Shown here piece by piece: positions 7,270-14,988 of a stretch of DNA of 64,000 bases. The notes below the pieces were generated by a model that had not been told where the DNA came from, ran no database searches, and was given only the letters and a program-made list of their open reading frames with translations. The position numbers were made by a program, and so were the translations under genes. The first letter of the stretch is position 1, and each line of letters starts with the position of its first letter. The DNA comes from Actinomycetes bacterium. Its GTDB lineage: Bacteria; Planctomycetota; Phycisphaerae; JAACET01. The stretch is taken from assembly GCA_030614915.1 (NCBI GenBank), contig JAUXAG010000009.1:46216-110215 (forward strand), in the 5' to 3' direction.

Positions 7270-7596
7270 CTAAGGACCATCCTAGCAGAATTGCCCCCCT
7301 AAACCAACCTTTTTCGCCCAATCTGAGCCCCACAAAATTTATCTTGACCTGCCCCGCCCCTGCCCCTAGACTCTCCGACGAGTAATTGATCGCCTTTCGT
7401 ACGGGGCCGTTCGCCTGGTAGGTGACAGTGGGATAGACGCACGCGGCGTACTAGCTCAAGCCTCAGAAGGTACCTGTCATTCACCGCGTCTCCTCCGTGG
7501 CTTGCCCCAATCTGTTGCGATCTGGCCCCTGCTCTCTGGCACAGCGCCCGACTTGGTGCTATAAAGGGCACTCGTCAGGGCTAAGCCGGCGACGAT

Positions 7597-7668
7597 TACC
7601 CGGTGGTGTAATAGGTAACACAGGAGTTTTTGGTACTCCCGTTCCAGGTTCGAGTCCTGGCCGGGTAG
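7597..7668 (+). tRNA. tRNA-Gln(TTG)
   Basis: Acceptor arm TACCCGG/CCGGGTA with discriminator G, anticodon stem GGAGT/ACTCC with loop TTTTGGT (anticodon TTG), and T-arm CCAGGTTCGAGTCCTGG. CCA is not encoded. It lies 86 nt upstream of glmU on the same strand and may share its transcript. Confidence 0.95.
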
Positions 7669-7754
7669 ATTTTCTTAATCGTTGTCTTTGCCCCTTAGTC
7701 GCCAATAACTTGCTCGAGTGTTCGATAACCCGATCTGACGGTTCCATCAAGCCT

Positions 7755-9023
7755 ATGACTCAAACCAAAGCCATAATCTTAGCCGCCGGCAAAAGCACCC
7801 GCATGATTACAGACACCCCCAAGGTCCTCCACGAGGTCTGTGGTCGACCCATGTTGGCTTACGTTATCGACGCCTGCAGACGGGCTGGCGTTGATGACCT
7901 CTTGGTCATCGTAGGCTATCGCAAGGAGGAGGTCTTAGCTGCCTTCCAGGGCGACTCCGCAATTACCTGGATAACCCAGGACCAGGCCCGCCACGGCACC
8001 GGACACGCCGTCATGTCCTGCCGCGATGCCCTGCAGGGCTACACTGGTAATTGTCTGGTCCTTTGCGGCGACGGTCCTCTCATTCGCTCGGAGGTCATCC
8101 ACCAACTGCTCGCCAAGCACGCTCAGGAGCGGGCCGCCACCACCTTGGCCACCGCTACTTTGGAAGACCCCACCGGCATGGGACGCATCATCAGGGACGA
8201 GTATGGCAACTTCCAGGGCATCGTCGAGCAGAACGACTGCACCCCCGAGCAATTGCGCATCACCGAGATCAATCCCAGCTATTATTGTTTCGACACGCCC
8301 CGGCTCTTCGAGGCCTTGGACCAGGTTCGGCCCGACAATAAGAAGCACGAGTATTACCTCACCGACACCCTTAGCCTGATGTTGCGGGCCGGACACAAGG
8401 TCGTCGCCATCACTGCCGTAAAGCCCGGGGACGTCTTCAGCATCAATTCCCGCCACGATCTCGCCGCCGTCGGCAATGTCATGAAGCACCGCATCCTCGA
8501 CCGCCTCATGGACAGCGGCGTTACCGTCGTCGATCCCGACAACACTTACATCGATGCCCGGGCTGCGATTGGCCAGGATACTGTCATCCATCCTTTCACC
8601 TACATCAGCGGCAGGGTCACCATCGGCAAAAACTGCGCCATCGGGCCTTTCGCTTACCTGCGTGACGGTACCGTCCTCGAAGACGACGTTGTCCTTGGCG
8701 TCTTTACCGAGGTCAAAAAATCCACCTTTGGCTCCGGCTCCCGCGTCCGTCACCTCTCTTATATCGGCGACGCCAAAGTCGGCTCCCGCGTCAACATCGG
8801 GGCCGGAACCATTACTGCCAATTACGACGGCCAAAAGGTCAGCCCAACCGTTATAGACGACGATACCTACGTGGCCAGCGGATCCATCCTCGTTGCCCCC
8901 ATCCACGTACCCGGCCATTCGAAGATTCCTCCGGGCTCTATTGTTAACTCCCAGAATAACAGACCCTCAGCCGGGCCCGACGGAACCCCAGACCATTCCA
9001 AAATCCAGCGGAAAGACACCTAA
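7755..9023 (+). CDS. glmU: Bifunctional GlmU-type UDP-GlcNAc pyrophosphorylase / glucosamine-1-phosphate acetyltransferase
   Basis: GlmU acetylates glucosamine-1-phosphate and then couples it to UTP, giving UDP-GlcNAc for peptidoglycan and lipid A. The N-terminal uridylyltransferase starts with AIILAAGKSTRM and has LCGDGPLI and HGTGHAV. The C-terminal left-handed beta-helix carries GPFAYLRDGT, EVKKSTFG, the acetyltransferase motif NIGAGTITANYDG and ASGSILVAP. At 422 aa it is somewhat short at the C-terminus compared with the usual 450-460. ATG 7755 is chosen because the conserved N-terminus starts there; the frame is open further upstream across tRNA-Gln, which cannot be coding. prs starts 1 nt after the stop. 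Confidence 0.94.
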   Translation: MTQTKAIILAAGKSTRMITDTPKVLHEVCGRPMLAYVIDACRRAGVDDLLVIVGYRKEEVLAAFQGDSAITWITQDQARHGTGHAVMSCRDALQGYTGNCLVLCGDGPLIRSEVIHQLLAKHAQERAATTLATATLEDPTGMGRIIRDEYGNFQGIVEQNDCTPEQLRITEINPSYYCFDTPRLFEALDQVRPDNKKHEYYLTDTLSLMLRAGHKVVAITAVKPGDVFSINSRHDLAAVGNVMKHRILDRLMDSGVTVVDPDNTYIDARAAIGQDTVIHPFTYISGRVTIGKNCAIGPFAYLRDGTVLEDDVVLGVFTEVKKSTFGSGSRVRHLSYIGDAKVGSRVNIGAGTITANYDGQKVSPTVIDDDTYVASGSILVAPIHVPGHSKIPPGSIVNSQNNRPSAGPDGTPDHSKIQRKDT

Positions 9024-9024
9024 C

Positions 9025-10008
9025 ATGCAAACACATGAACAAAGGACTGTCAGTGATAACGACCTGAAGGTTTTTTCCGGCCGGGCAAACCCCTCCTTGG
9101 CTCAACATATCTGCAAACACCTCGGCATAACCTTGGCCCAGACCCGCATAGAGGACTTCCCCGACTCTGAGACCTTCTTCAAGGTCGACGAGGACATCCG
9201 TGGAAGGGACGTTTTCATCGTTCAGCCCACCTGCCAGCCCGTCAATAAGCACATGATGGAACTGCTCATTATGCTCGACTGTGCCCGCCGGGCCTCCGCC
9301 AGACGCGTCACCGCCGTCATACCTTATTTCGGCTACGCCCGCCAGGACCGCAAACATGAAGGACGAACACCCATCAGTGCCAAGCTTATGGCCAACCTTA
9401 TCACCACCGCCGGGGCTGACCGTGTCCTGACCATGGACCTCCACGCCGCCCAGATACAGGGCTTCTTCGACATTCCCCTGGACCATTTGCAGGCTCAGCC
9501 CGTCTTTGTCCGTTATTTCCTCCAACAGAACCTGCAATCTTTGACCCTCGTCTCCCCCGACGTCGGCAATGTCAAAGTGGACGGCGGATTTGCCCGTCAA
9601 CTTGGTTCGGACCTGGCTATTATAGATAAACGCCGAATCTCCGATTCGGAGGTCGAAGCCTGCAACATCATTGGCGACGTCGCCGGCCGAACCATTCTCA
9701 TGTTTGACGATATGATCACCACCGCCGCAACCATTTGTGCTGCTGCTGATATCCTAAAGCAACAAGACGCCGGAAAAATCTACGTCGGGGCCACTCACGC
9801 CGTTCTTTGCGGACCGGCCGTGGAAAGGCTCCGAGCCGCCCCCATTGAAAACATAGTCGTCACCGACACCGTACCCATCGACCCCCAGAAATCAAAGCAG
9901 CTTGCAAACTTGAAAATCCTCAGTGTCGCCGGATTACTTGCCGAGGCCATCCGCCGAATACATTTTGACCTCTCCGTCAGCAGCCTGGTGGAAAGTGGTA
10001 CCGCTTGA
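9025..10008 (+). CDS. prs: Ribose-phosphate pyrophosphokinase
   Basis: This enzyme makes PRPP from ribose-5-phosphate and ATP for nucleotide, His and Trp synthesis. The 327-residue protein shows the class I signatures KVFSGRANP, FPDSETF, PYFGYARQDRKHEGRTPISAK, TMDLHAAQIQGFFD and VSPDVGNVK. The PRPP loop reads FDDMITTAAT, with Thr232 where most bacterial enzymes have Asp. ATG 9025 begins 1 nt after the glmU stop with GGAAAG upstream. The frame is open further upstream inside glmU, but the conserved N-terminus begins here. Confidence 0.95.
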   Translation: MQTHEQRTVSDNDLKVFSGRANPSLAQHICKHLGITLAQTRIEDFPDSETFFKVDEDIRGRDVFIVQPTCQPVNKHMMELLIMLDCARRASARRVTAVIPYFGYARQDRKHEGRTPISAKLMANLITTAGADRVLTMDLHAAQIQGFFDIPLDHLQAQPVFVRYFLQQNLQSLTLVSPDVGNVKVDGGFARQLGSDLAIIDKRRISDSEVEACNIIGDVAGRTILMFDDMITTAATICAAADILKQQDAGKIYVGATHAVLCGPAVERLRAAPIENIVVTDTVPIDPQKSKQLANLKILSVAGLLAEAIRRIHFDLSVSSLVESGTA

Positions 10009-10052
10009 GAGTCTCTGTCCCGGCGAATGATTTCTAAAACATAGGAATTGTC

Positions 10053-10706
10053 ATGCCATCTACTAAATTGAAAGTAACCTCCCGGAAGCAAACCGGCACC
10101 GCCGCTTGCCGCCACCTCAGGGACCGCCACCTCATCCCCGCCGTCATCTACGGACATGGTGAGCAGGCCCTGCCCGTCTGCCTACCCCAACACGACGTGG
10201 AGCTCTTATTGGCCCACGGCGCTCGCCTGCTCGATATTACTCTCGATAAAAAGCCCCACAAAGTCCTCATAAAGGACGTCCAGCACGACCATCTGGGTAT
10301 GAATATCGTTCATCTGGACTTGGTCAGGGTCTCCCTCGACGAGAAAATCCGTCTCACTATTCCCATTGAGCTCCGTGGTGCCGTCGATGCCTCCAGTCAC
10401 GGCGGAGGTGTCGTCGAGCAGCATCTTTCTGAGCTCGAAATCGAGTGCTTGGCCAGCAACATTCCCGATAGCATTCAGCTCCCGGTCGGCAAGCTCGAAC
10501 TTGGCGAGAGTATCCGCGTCAAGGACCTCCCCGTCGAGCAGGGCCTCACTGTACTCTCCGACCCCGAAGTCCTGGTGGTCAGCGTCAAGATTGTAGCCGC
10601 TGAGATCGCCGTCGAAGAGGCCCTCCCCGAAGCCGAGCCCCAGGCCGAAGAGCCCGAAGTCATCGGTCAGGCCGAACAGGAACAGTCCGAAAAGAAGGAG
10701 CAATAG
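10053..10706 (+). CDS. rplY: 50S ribosomal protein L25/CTC
   Basis: The 217-residue protein is the long CTC-type bL25, which binds 5S rRNA. The N-terminal L25 domain has RKQTGTAACRHLR, IPAVIYGHG and LIKDVQHDHLG. A C-terminal beta domain has LPVGKLELGESIRVKDLPV, followed by an acidic Glu/Ala-rich tail. ATG 10053 has AGGAA upstream. pth follows after 9 nt, a very common rplY-pth pairing. Confidence 0.95.
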   Translation: MPSTKLKVTSRKQTGTAACRHLRDRHLIPAVIYGHGEQALPVCLPQHDVELLLAHGARLLDITLDKKPHKVLIKDVQHDHLGMNIVHLDLVRVSLDEKIRLTIPIELRGAVDASSHGGGVVEQHLSELEIECLASNIPDSIQLPVGKLELGESIRVKDLPVEQGLTVLSDPEVLVVSVKIVAAEIAVEEALPEAEPQAEEPEVIGQAEQEQSEKKEQ

Positions 10707-10715
10707 CCCAATAAT

Positions 10716-11285
10716 ATGAAGTTGGTCGTCGGGTTGGGAAATCCCGGACCCAGATATGCTCAAACTAGGCACAACGTCGGATTCATGGTCGTTGATCAGA
10801 TCCTTCGCCTTTGCTCCGGTCCCAAGCAGCAGGAGAAATTTGCAGGGCTCTTCAACCGCGTCTTTATCGATGAGCAGCCGCTGGGACTGCTCAAGCCCAC
10901 CACCTTCATGAATCTCAGCGGCGTTGCCGTCGAGCAGGCCATCAGTTTTTACAAGTTGCCTTTGGAGAGCTTATTGGTGATTACCGACGACATGGCCCTG
11001 GCACCGGGAAAGCTCAGACTCCGCCGGGCCGGCTCGGATGGCGGCCACAATGGCTTGGCCAGTATCAGCCAGTATTTGGCCTCGGAGAACTTCCCCCGCC
11101 TGCGAATCGGAATCGGACCCTCTGACCTGCCCGACCCTGCCGATTACGTCCTGGCTGAGTTTTCTGATCAGCAGTGGCCAAGCATCGCCGCCGCACTTAA
11201 CAAAGCTGTCCAAACTGTCAGTTGCTGGGCTCGTGATGGAATAGACGTAGCAATGAACAACTTTAATGCTCCCGAGGAATTGTAG
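10716..11285 (+). CDS. pth: Peptidyl-tRNA hydrolase
   Basis: Pth cleaves peptidyl-tRNA released from stalled ribosomes. Motifs are classic: VVGLGNPGPRYAQTRHNVGF with the catalytic His, LLKPTTFMNLSG, ITDDMALAPGKLRLRRAGSDGGHNGL, and FPRLRIGIG. The length of 189 aa is normal. It starts at ATG 10716, 9 nt after rplY, with GGAGCAA upstream. A 129-nt spacer with a GCTGGAAAC/GTCTCCAGC inverted pair separates it from rpsF. Confidence 0.96.
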   Translation: MKLVVGLGNPGPRYAQTRHNVGFMVVDQILRLCSGPKQQEKFAGLFNRVFIDEQPLGLLKPTTFMNLSGVAVEQAISFYKLPLESLLVITDDMALAPGKLRLRRAGSDGGHNGLASISQYLASENFPRLRIGIGPSDLPDPADYVLAEFSDQQWPSIAAALNKAVQTVSCWARDGIDVAMNNFNAPEEL

Positions 11286-11414
11286 AATGCAAGAACCAAG
11301 ATTACAGTTGGGGCTGGAAACTCCTAGCAAACCGGAACCGGGGCTTGCCTACAGCCTCCGGTCTCCAGCCTATAGCCTGTTTGAATTTTGATTTGATCAG
11401 ATAAGGAGACACAA

Positions 11415-12020
11415 TTGGCACTGCAAAATTCGAGATTATATGAAGCAATGTTCTTGGTGGAAACCAATATAGCCTCCGATTCCGAAGCCACCAAGGGTAT
11501 GATCCAGACCATTATGGATCGCGCCCACGCCGAGTTGCTCGTCTGTCGCTTGTGGGATGAAAGGCGGCTGGCCTATGATATCGACAAGCACAAGCGGGCT
11601 GCCTATGTCCTCTGTTACTTCCGGGCCAACGGCACTGCCGTCAGTAGTATGGAACGCGACGTACAACTCTCTGAGCATCTCCTCCGGGTCTTGGTACTTC
11701 GCGCCGACCATATCAGCCCCGAGGAGCTCGAGCGAATCAAAGGCTTGTCCGAGTCCGATCGCCACACTCCTCCGCCCGCCGGACCGGCTGCCGGACCGCC
11801 CATCCAGCAGCAGCCCACCGAGGATGCCCCTACAGAGGATACGCCCACTGAAGATGCCCCGACCGAGGATACGCCCACTGAAGATGCCCCTACAGAGGAT
11901 ACGCCCACTGAAGATGCCCCGACCGAGGATATCCCCGCCGACGATGCCCCGACTGTCGATGCCTCCACCGAGGACGCATCAGTGCCTCAGTCGGAAAAAG
12001 ACCCTACCGAGCCTACGTAA
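11415..12020 (+). CDS. rpsF: 30S ribosomal protein S6 with acidic repeat tail
   Basis: Residues 1-105 are a normal bS6 (RLYEAMFLVETN, ELLVCRLWDERRLAYDI, RAAYVLCYF, RVLVLRAD), the protein that pairs with S18 in the 30S platform. The start is TTG 11415, supported by AAGGAG 7 nt upstream; an ATG at residue 10 lies inside the first strand. The C-terminal half (about 115-201) is a Pro/Thr/Glu/Asp-rich tail built of alternating PTEDA and PTEDT units encoded by a DNA tandem repeat. It heads the rpsF-ssb-rpsR-rplI-dnaB cluster. Confidence 0.94.
   Translation: MALQNSRLYEAMFLVETNIASDSEATKGMIQTIMDRAHAELLVCRLWDERRLAYDIDKHKRAAYVLCYFRANGTAVSSMERDVQLSEHLLRVLVLRADHISPEELERIKGLSESDRHTPPPAGPAAGPPIQQQPTEDAPTEDTPTEDAPTEDTPTEDAPTEDTPTEDAPTEDIPADDAPTVDASTEDASVPQSEKDPTEPT
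11821..11940 (+). repeat. 60-bp tandem repeat inside rpsF
   Basis: Two nearly identical 60-nt units (11821-11880 and 11881-11940) encode the PTEDA/PTEDT tail of S6. Each unit itself holds 15-nt sub-repeats encoding PTED plus one residue. Differences are confined to the first bases and the last dozen of the second unit. Confidence 0.93.
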
Positions 12021-12101
12021 TAAAATGACTGGCACTCGACGAGCCACAGTTAACTGCCTCGCTTAGGAAACAATACTTTGACGAAATAATCGGAGACCGC
12101 C

Positions 12102-12560
12102 ATGGCCAATTTGAACAAAATCATGATGATAGGTAATCTCACCGGAGACCCGCAGCTTTCCTATTTGCCGTCCCAGACCCCCGTAGTCGAGTTCGGACTG
12201 GCCACCAATCGAAAGTGGACCGACAAGACCACCGGCGAGCAGAAAGAAGAAGTTTGCTTCGTGGATTGCCGATGCTACGGACGCTCGGCCGAAACCCTCA
12301 ATAAATACATGCGCAAAGGAAACCAGATCTTCATCGAAGGACGCCTCCAATTCAACACCTGGACCTCGCAGGAAGGACAACGCCGTTCAAAGCACCGCGT
12401 CTTTGTGCAGTCTTTTCAGTTCCTGGGCTCGCCCGACCGCTCTGCCCGAGGCCCCGCCGAACAGGAGGCCGCGCCTCCAGACAAGTCAGCCGCCTCGGAA
12501 CAGTCCGAGCCCCAGCAGCCTTCCGCCGACGGACCTAAGGAGGATGACATCCCCTTCTAG
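12102..12560 (+). CDS. ssb: Single-stranded DNA-binding protein
   Basis: The 152-residue protein has an OB fold (NKIMMIGNLTGDPQL, EFGLATNRKW, FVDCRCYGRSAETLNKYMRKG, FIEGRLQFNTW), a Pro/Ala/Gln-rich disordered linker and the acidic tip EDDIPF that recruits repair and replication partners. ATG 12102 has CGGAG upstream. It lies between rpsF and rpsR as in many bacteria. Confidence 0.96.
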   Translation: MANLNKIMMIGNLTGDPQLSYLPSQTPVVEFGLATNRKWTDKTTGEQKEEVCFVDCRCYGRSAETLNKYMRKGNQIFIEGRLQFNTWTSQEGQRRSKHRVFVQSFQFLGSPDRSARGPAEQEAAPPDKSAASEQSEPQQPSADGPKEDDIPF

Positions 12561-12681
12561 TTGGGCCCCTCCACTTGGCTATTGGCCCAGTGGACCATTG
12601 GATTATCGAGACCATGGAAGGACGCTGTGAACGTACTCCAATAGTATTTTGATCGCCAAGAGCAGATGATGAGGTTTTACA

Positions 12682-12939
12682 ATGGCTTTTCAGAGAAGAA
12701 AAAGATTCGCCCAGCGAAAACGCAGACCAGGCTTCAAAGACAGCAATCGCTGCCGCTTTTGTCGTGACAAGGTCCAGAGGATCGACTACAAGGACCTTCC
12801 CGTCCTGACCAAGTTGGTTACCACGCGCGGCAAACTATTCAGTCGCAAACGTTCCGGAAATTGCAGAAAGCACCAGCGACAGGCTATAATTGCCCTCAAA
12901 CGCTCACGCTTTCTGGCTCTTATGGCCTTTGCTCAATAG
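12682..12939 (+). CDS. rpsR: 30S ribosomal protein S18
   Basis: An 85-residue basic protein with the bS18 core IDYKDLPVLTKLVT..GKLFSRKRSGNC. It keeps a zinc-binding set (CRFC plus NCRKHQ), the C+ form of S18. It starts at ATG 12682 after a 121-nt spacer from ssb and is followed by rplI. Confidence 0.95.
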   Translation: MAFQRRKRFAQRKRRPGFKDSNRCRFCRDKVQRIDYKDLPVLTKLVTTRGKLFSRKRSGNCRKHQRQAIIALKRSRFLALMAFAQ

Positions 12940-12994
12940 CGCTTGCCACTACGATCACAACGCCTGAATTTGCCGACAACGATGGAGAACAAAA

Positions 12995-13528
12995 ATGAAG
13001 CTCTTGCTTCAACGCAACATCGAAAAGCTCGGAAAGGCCGGGGACCTCGTCGAGGTCAGTTCCGGCTACGCCCGAAACTATTTATTACCTCACGGTTTGG
13101 CCCTGGTGCCCTCCGAAGCCAACCTCAAACGGGTCGAGGAATTGCGGGCCGTCGCCAGGAAGCAGGAGTTTCGCCTCTTGCAGGAGTTCCAGGCCCGGGC
13201 TCAGACCCTCGACGGCTTGGAGCTAAGCATAAAGGCCAGGGCCAATGAGCTCGGGCATCTCTTCGGCAGTGTCGGACCCGCCGATGTAGCCGTGGCCCTG
13301 CACGAAATGGGCTTTGATGTCCCCGACCAGAACATCAGCCTCGAACCGCACATCAAAGAGATTGGCCAGTATGACCTTCAGATTGAATTTGCTGATGAAG
13401 CTGTTGCCCGAATTAAGCTCACCGTTCTACCGGAAACGCCCTTGCCTGACGCACCCCAGGATTTGGAGCAAGACGAGCAGCAGGCTGATTCACCAGCTCA
13501 ACCGCAGAGCCTTGAGCCCAGCGACTAG
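12995..13528 (+). CDS. rplI: 50S ribosomal protein L9
   Basis: bL9 of 177 aa: N-terminal domain KLLLQRNIEKLGKAGDLVEVSSGYARNYL.P, long central helix, and C-terminal domain with HLFGSVGPADVA and IKEIGQYDLQI. The last 25 or so residues form a Gln/Pro/Asp-rich extension beyond the usual 150 aa. It precedes dnaB by 59 nt. Confidence 0.95.
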   Translation: MKLLLQRNIEKLGKAGDLVEVSSGYARNYLLPHGLALVPSEANLKRVEELRAVARKQEFRLLQEFQARAQTLDGLELSIKARANELGHLFGSVGPADVAVALHEMGFDVPDQNISLEPHIKEIGQYDLQIEFADEAVARIKLTVLPETPLPDAPQDLEQDEQQADSPAQPQSLEPSD

Positions 13529-13587
13529 CTGGCCTGTTCTGACCGGGACTTGCGAGAAACTCCCCGGCCGCACGAAAGGACGCTCGC

Positions 13588-14988
13588 ATGGCCGATTCCA
13601 ATATCAAACCACCTGCCGTTGATCCCGAACGCCTGCCTCCCCAGTCTTTGGACGCCGAGAGAAGTCTGCTCGGATCTATGATCCTCGACCGCGATGAGAT
13701 CGGCGAGGTCATTCAGATCATCGACCGCGACTGTTTTTACCTCGCTGACCACCAGACCATTTTCGACGTCCTTTGCGATCTTTACGACCACCAAAAGCCC
13801 CTCGACCTGGTCCTCTTGCGCGAAGAGCTCAGCCAACTGGCAAAGTTGGAGCAAATCGGCGGTGTCCCCTACCTCCTGACCATCGTCGAGAGCGTCCCGG
13901 ACAGTTCCAACGCCGTCTATTACGCCAACATCGTCCGCGACCGCGCCCTGTTGCGCAAGCTCATTTCCGCCTCCTCCCAGATCGTCTCCCGCGCTTACCA
14001 GGGACGGGAAGATCCCGAGGAAATCCTCGAAGAAGCCGAGCGACGCATTTTCGAGATCACCGGAATGAAGATTTCCTCTCAAGCCGTCGCCCTCAAGGAC
14101 CTCCTCCAACAGGTCTTCAAGCAGATCGAGCAATATGACGGCACCAGGGTCACCGGCCTGACCACTTCGTTCCCCAAGCTCGACGAGATGCTCGGCGGCC
14201 TGCAGAAGGGAGATATGATCGTCCTCGCCGCCAGGCCCGCAATGGGCAAGTCCGCCCTGGCCCTCAATATCGCTGAACATATCGCTGCCGACAACCACTT
14301 GCCCGTGGCCTTTTTCAGCCTGGAAATGTCCCGTCAGCAGTTGGCCCAGAGGCTGCTCTGCTCCTACGGAAAGATTGACAGCCAAAAACTCCGTCGCGGA
14401 AAGCTGAGTCCTCAGGAACACCGCGACCTCGCCCAGGCCGCTCAGGAGCTCGAGCCCGCACCCTTATTTATCGATGATTCGCCCACCCTGAGCGTCTTGC
14501 AGTTGCGGGCCAAGGCCCGTCGCCTCAAGCTCAAGCAGGACGTCCAGTGTGTCATCGTCGATTATCTCCAGCTCCTGGCCCCCTCTGCCGGATCTTCCAG
14601 ACGAAGCGAAAATCGCCAACAGGAGATCGCCGAAATGTCCCGCGGGATCAAGGCCCTCGCCCGAGAGCTCGACATCCCCGTAATCGCCATTTCCCAACTC
14701 AACCGCGCTCCCGAGCAGCGCGAAAAAGGCACCCCCAGAATGTCGGACCTGAGGGAAAGTGGGGCCATCGAACAGGACGCCGATGTCGTCCTTCTACTCC
14801 ATCGTGAAGGTGTCTATAACGAAGAAGCTCCCCAGGAGCAAGCCGAACTCATCGTTGCCAAGCAGCGCAACGGACCCACCGGTTCGGTCCACCTGAGTTG
14901 GAATGCCGCCTGCACCAGCTTCGGCCAAGCTTACCAGGGTTTTCCCACGGAAGTCTCTCAGGAACCCCGCGCGGAGGTCCCATTTTGA
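13588..14988 (+). CDS. dnaB: Replicative DNA helicase DnaB
   Basis: The 466-residue hexameric helicase unwinds DNA at the fork. The N-terminal domain (PPQSLDAERSLLGSM) and the RecA-like C-terminal domain are complete: Walker A ARPAMGKSALALN, FFSLEMS, Walker B VIVDYLQLL, AISQLNRAPEQR and SDLRESGAIEQDAD. There is no intein. ATG 13588. Its TGA stop overlaps the TTG start of bamA by 4 nt. dnaG lies further on, at 28.7 kb. Confidence 0.97.
   Translation: MADSNIKPPAVDPERLPPQSLDAERSLLGSMILDRDEIGEVIQIIDRDCFYLADHQTIFDVLCDLYDHQKPLDLVLLREELSQLAKLEQIGGVPYLLTIVESVPDSSNAVYYANIVRDRALLRKLISASSQIVSRAYQGREDPEEILEEAERRIFEITGMKISSQAVALKDLLQQVFKQIEQYDGTRVTGLTTSFPKLDEMLGGLQKGDMIVLAARPAMGKSALALNIAEHIAADNHLPVAFFSLEMSRQQLAQRLLCSYGKIDSQKLRRGKLSPQEHRDLAQAAQELEPAPLFIDDSPTLSVLQLRAKARRLKLKQDVQCVIVDYLQLLAPSAGSSRRSENRQQEIAEMSRGIKALARELDIPVIAISQLNRAPEQREKGTPRMSDLRESGAIEQDADVVLLLHREGVYNEEAPQEQAELIVAKQRNGPTGSVHLSWNAACTSFGQAYQGFPTEVSQEPRAEVPF

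Noticed and set aside
7497..7754. N-terminal extension of glmU
   Set aside because: The extension would run across tRNA-Gln; the GlmU fold begins at ATG 7755.
7935..8918. Long minus-strand frame of 327 codons opposite glmU
   Set aside because: It is antisense to a complete, motif-rich glmU. Its Gly/Val/Asp-rich sequence is what C-rich codon usage yields on the other strand.
11821..11940. Tandem 60-bp repeats considered as a CRISPR-like array
   Set aside because: Units are contiguous without spacers and encode an in-frame acidic protein tail.
13525..14421. Minus-strand frame of 298 codons opposite dnaB
   Set aside because: Shadow of dnaB with Leu/Gly/Asp-rich low-complexity translation and no family signature.
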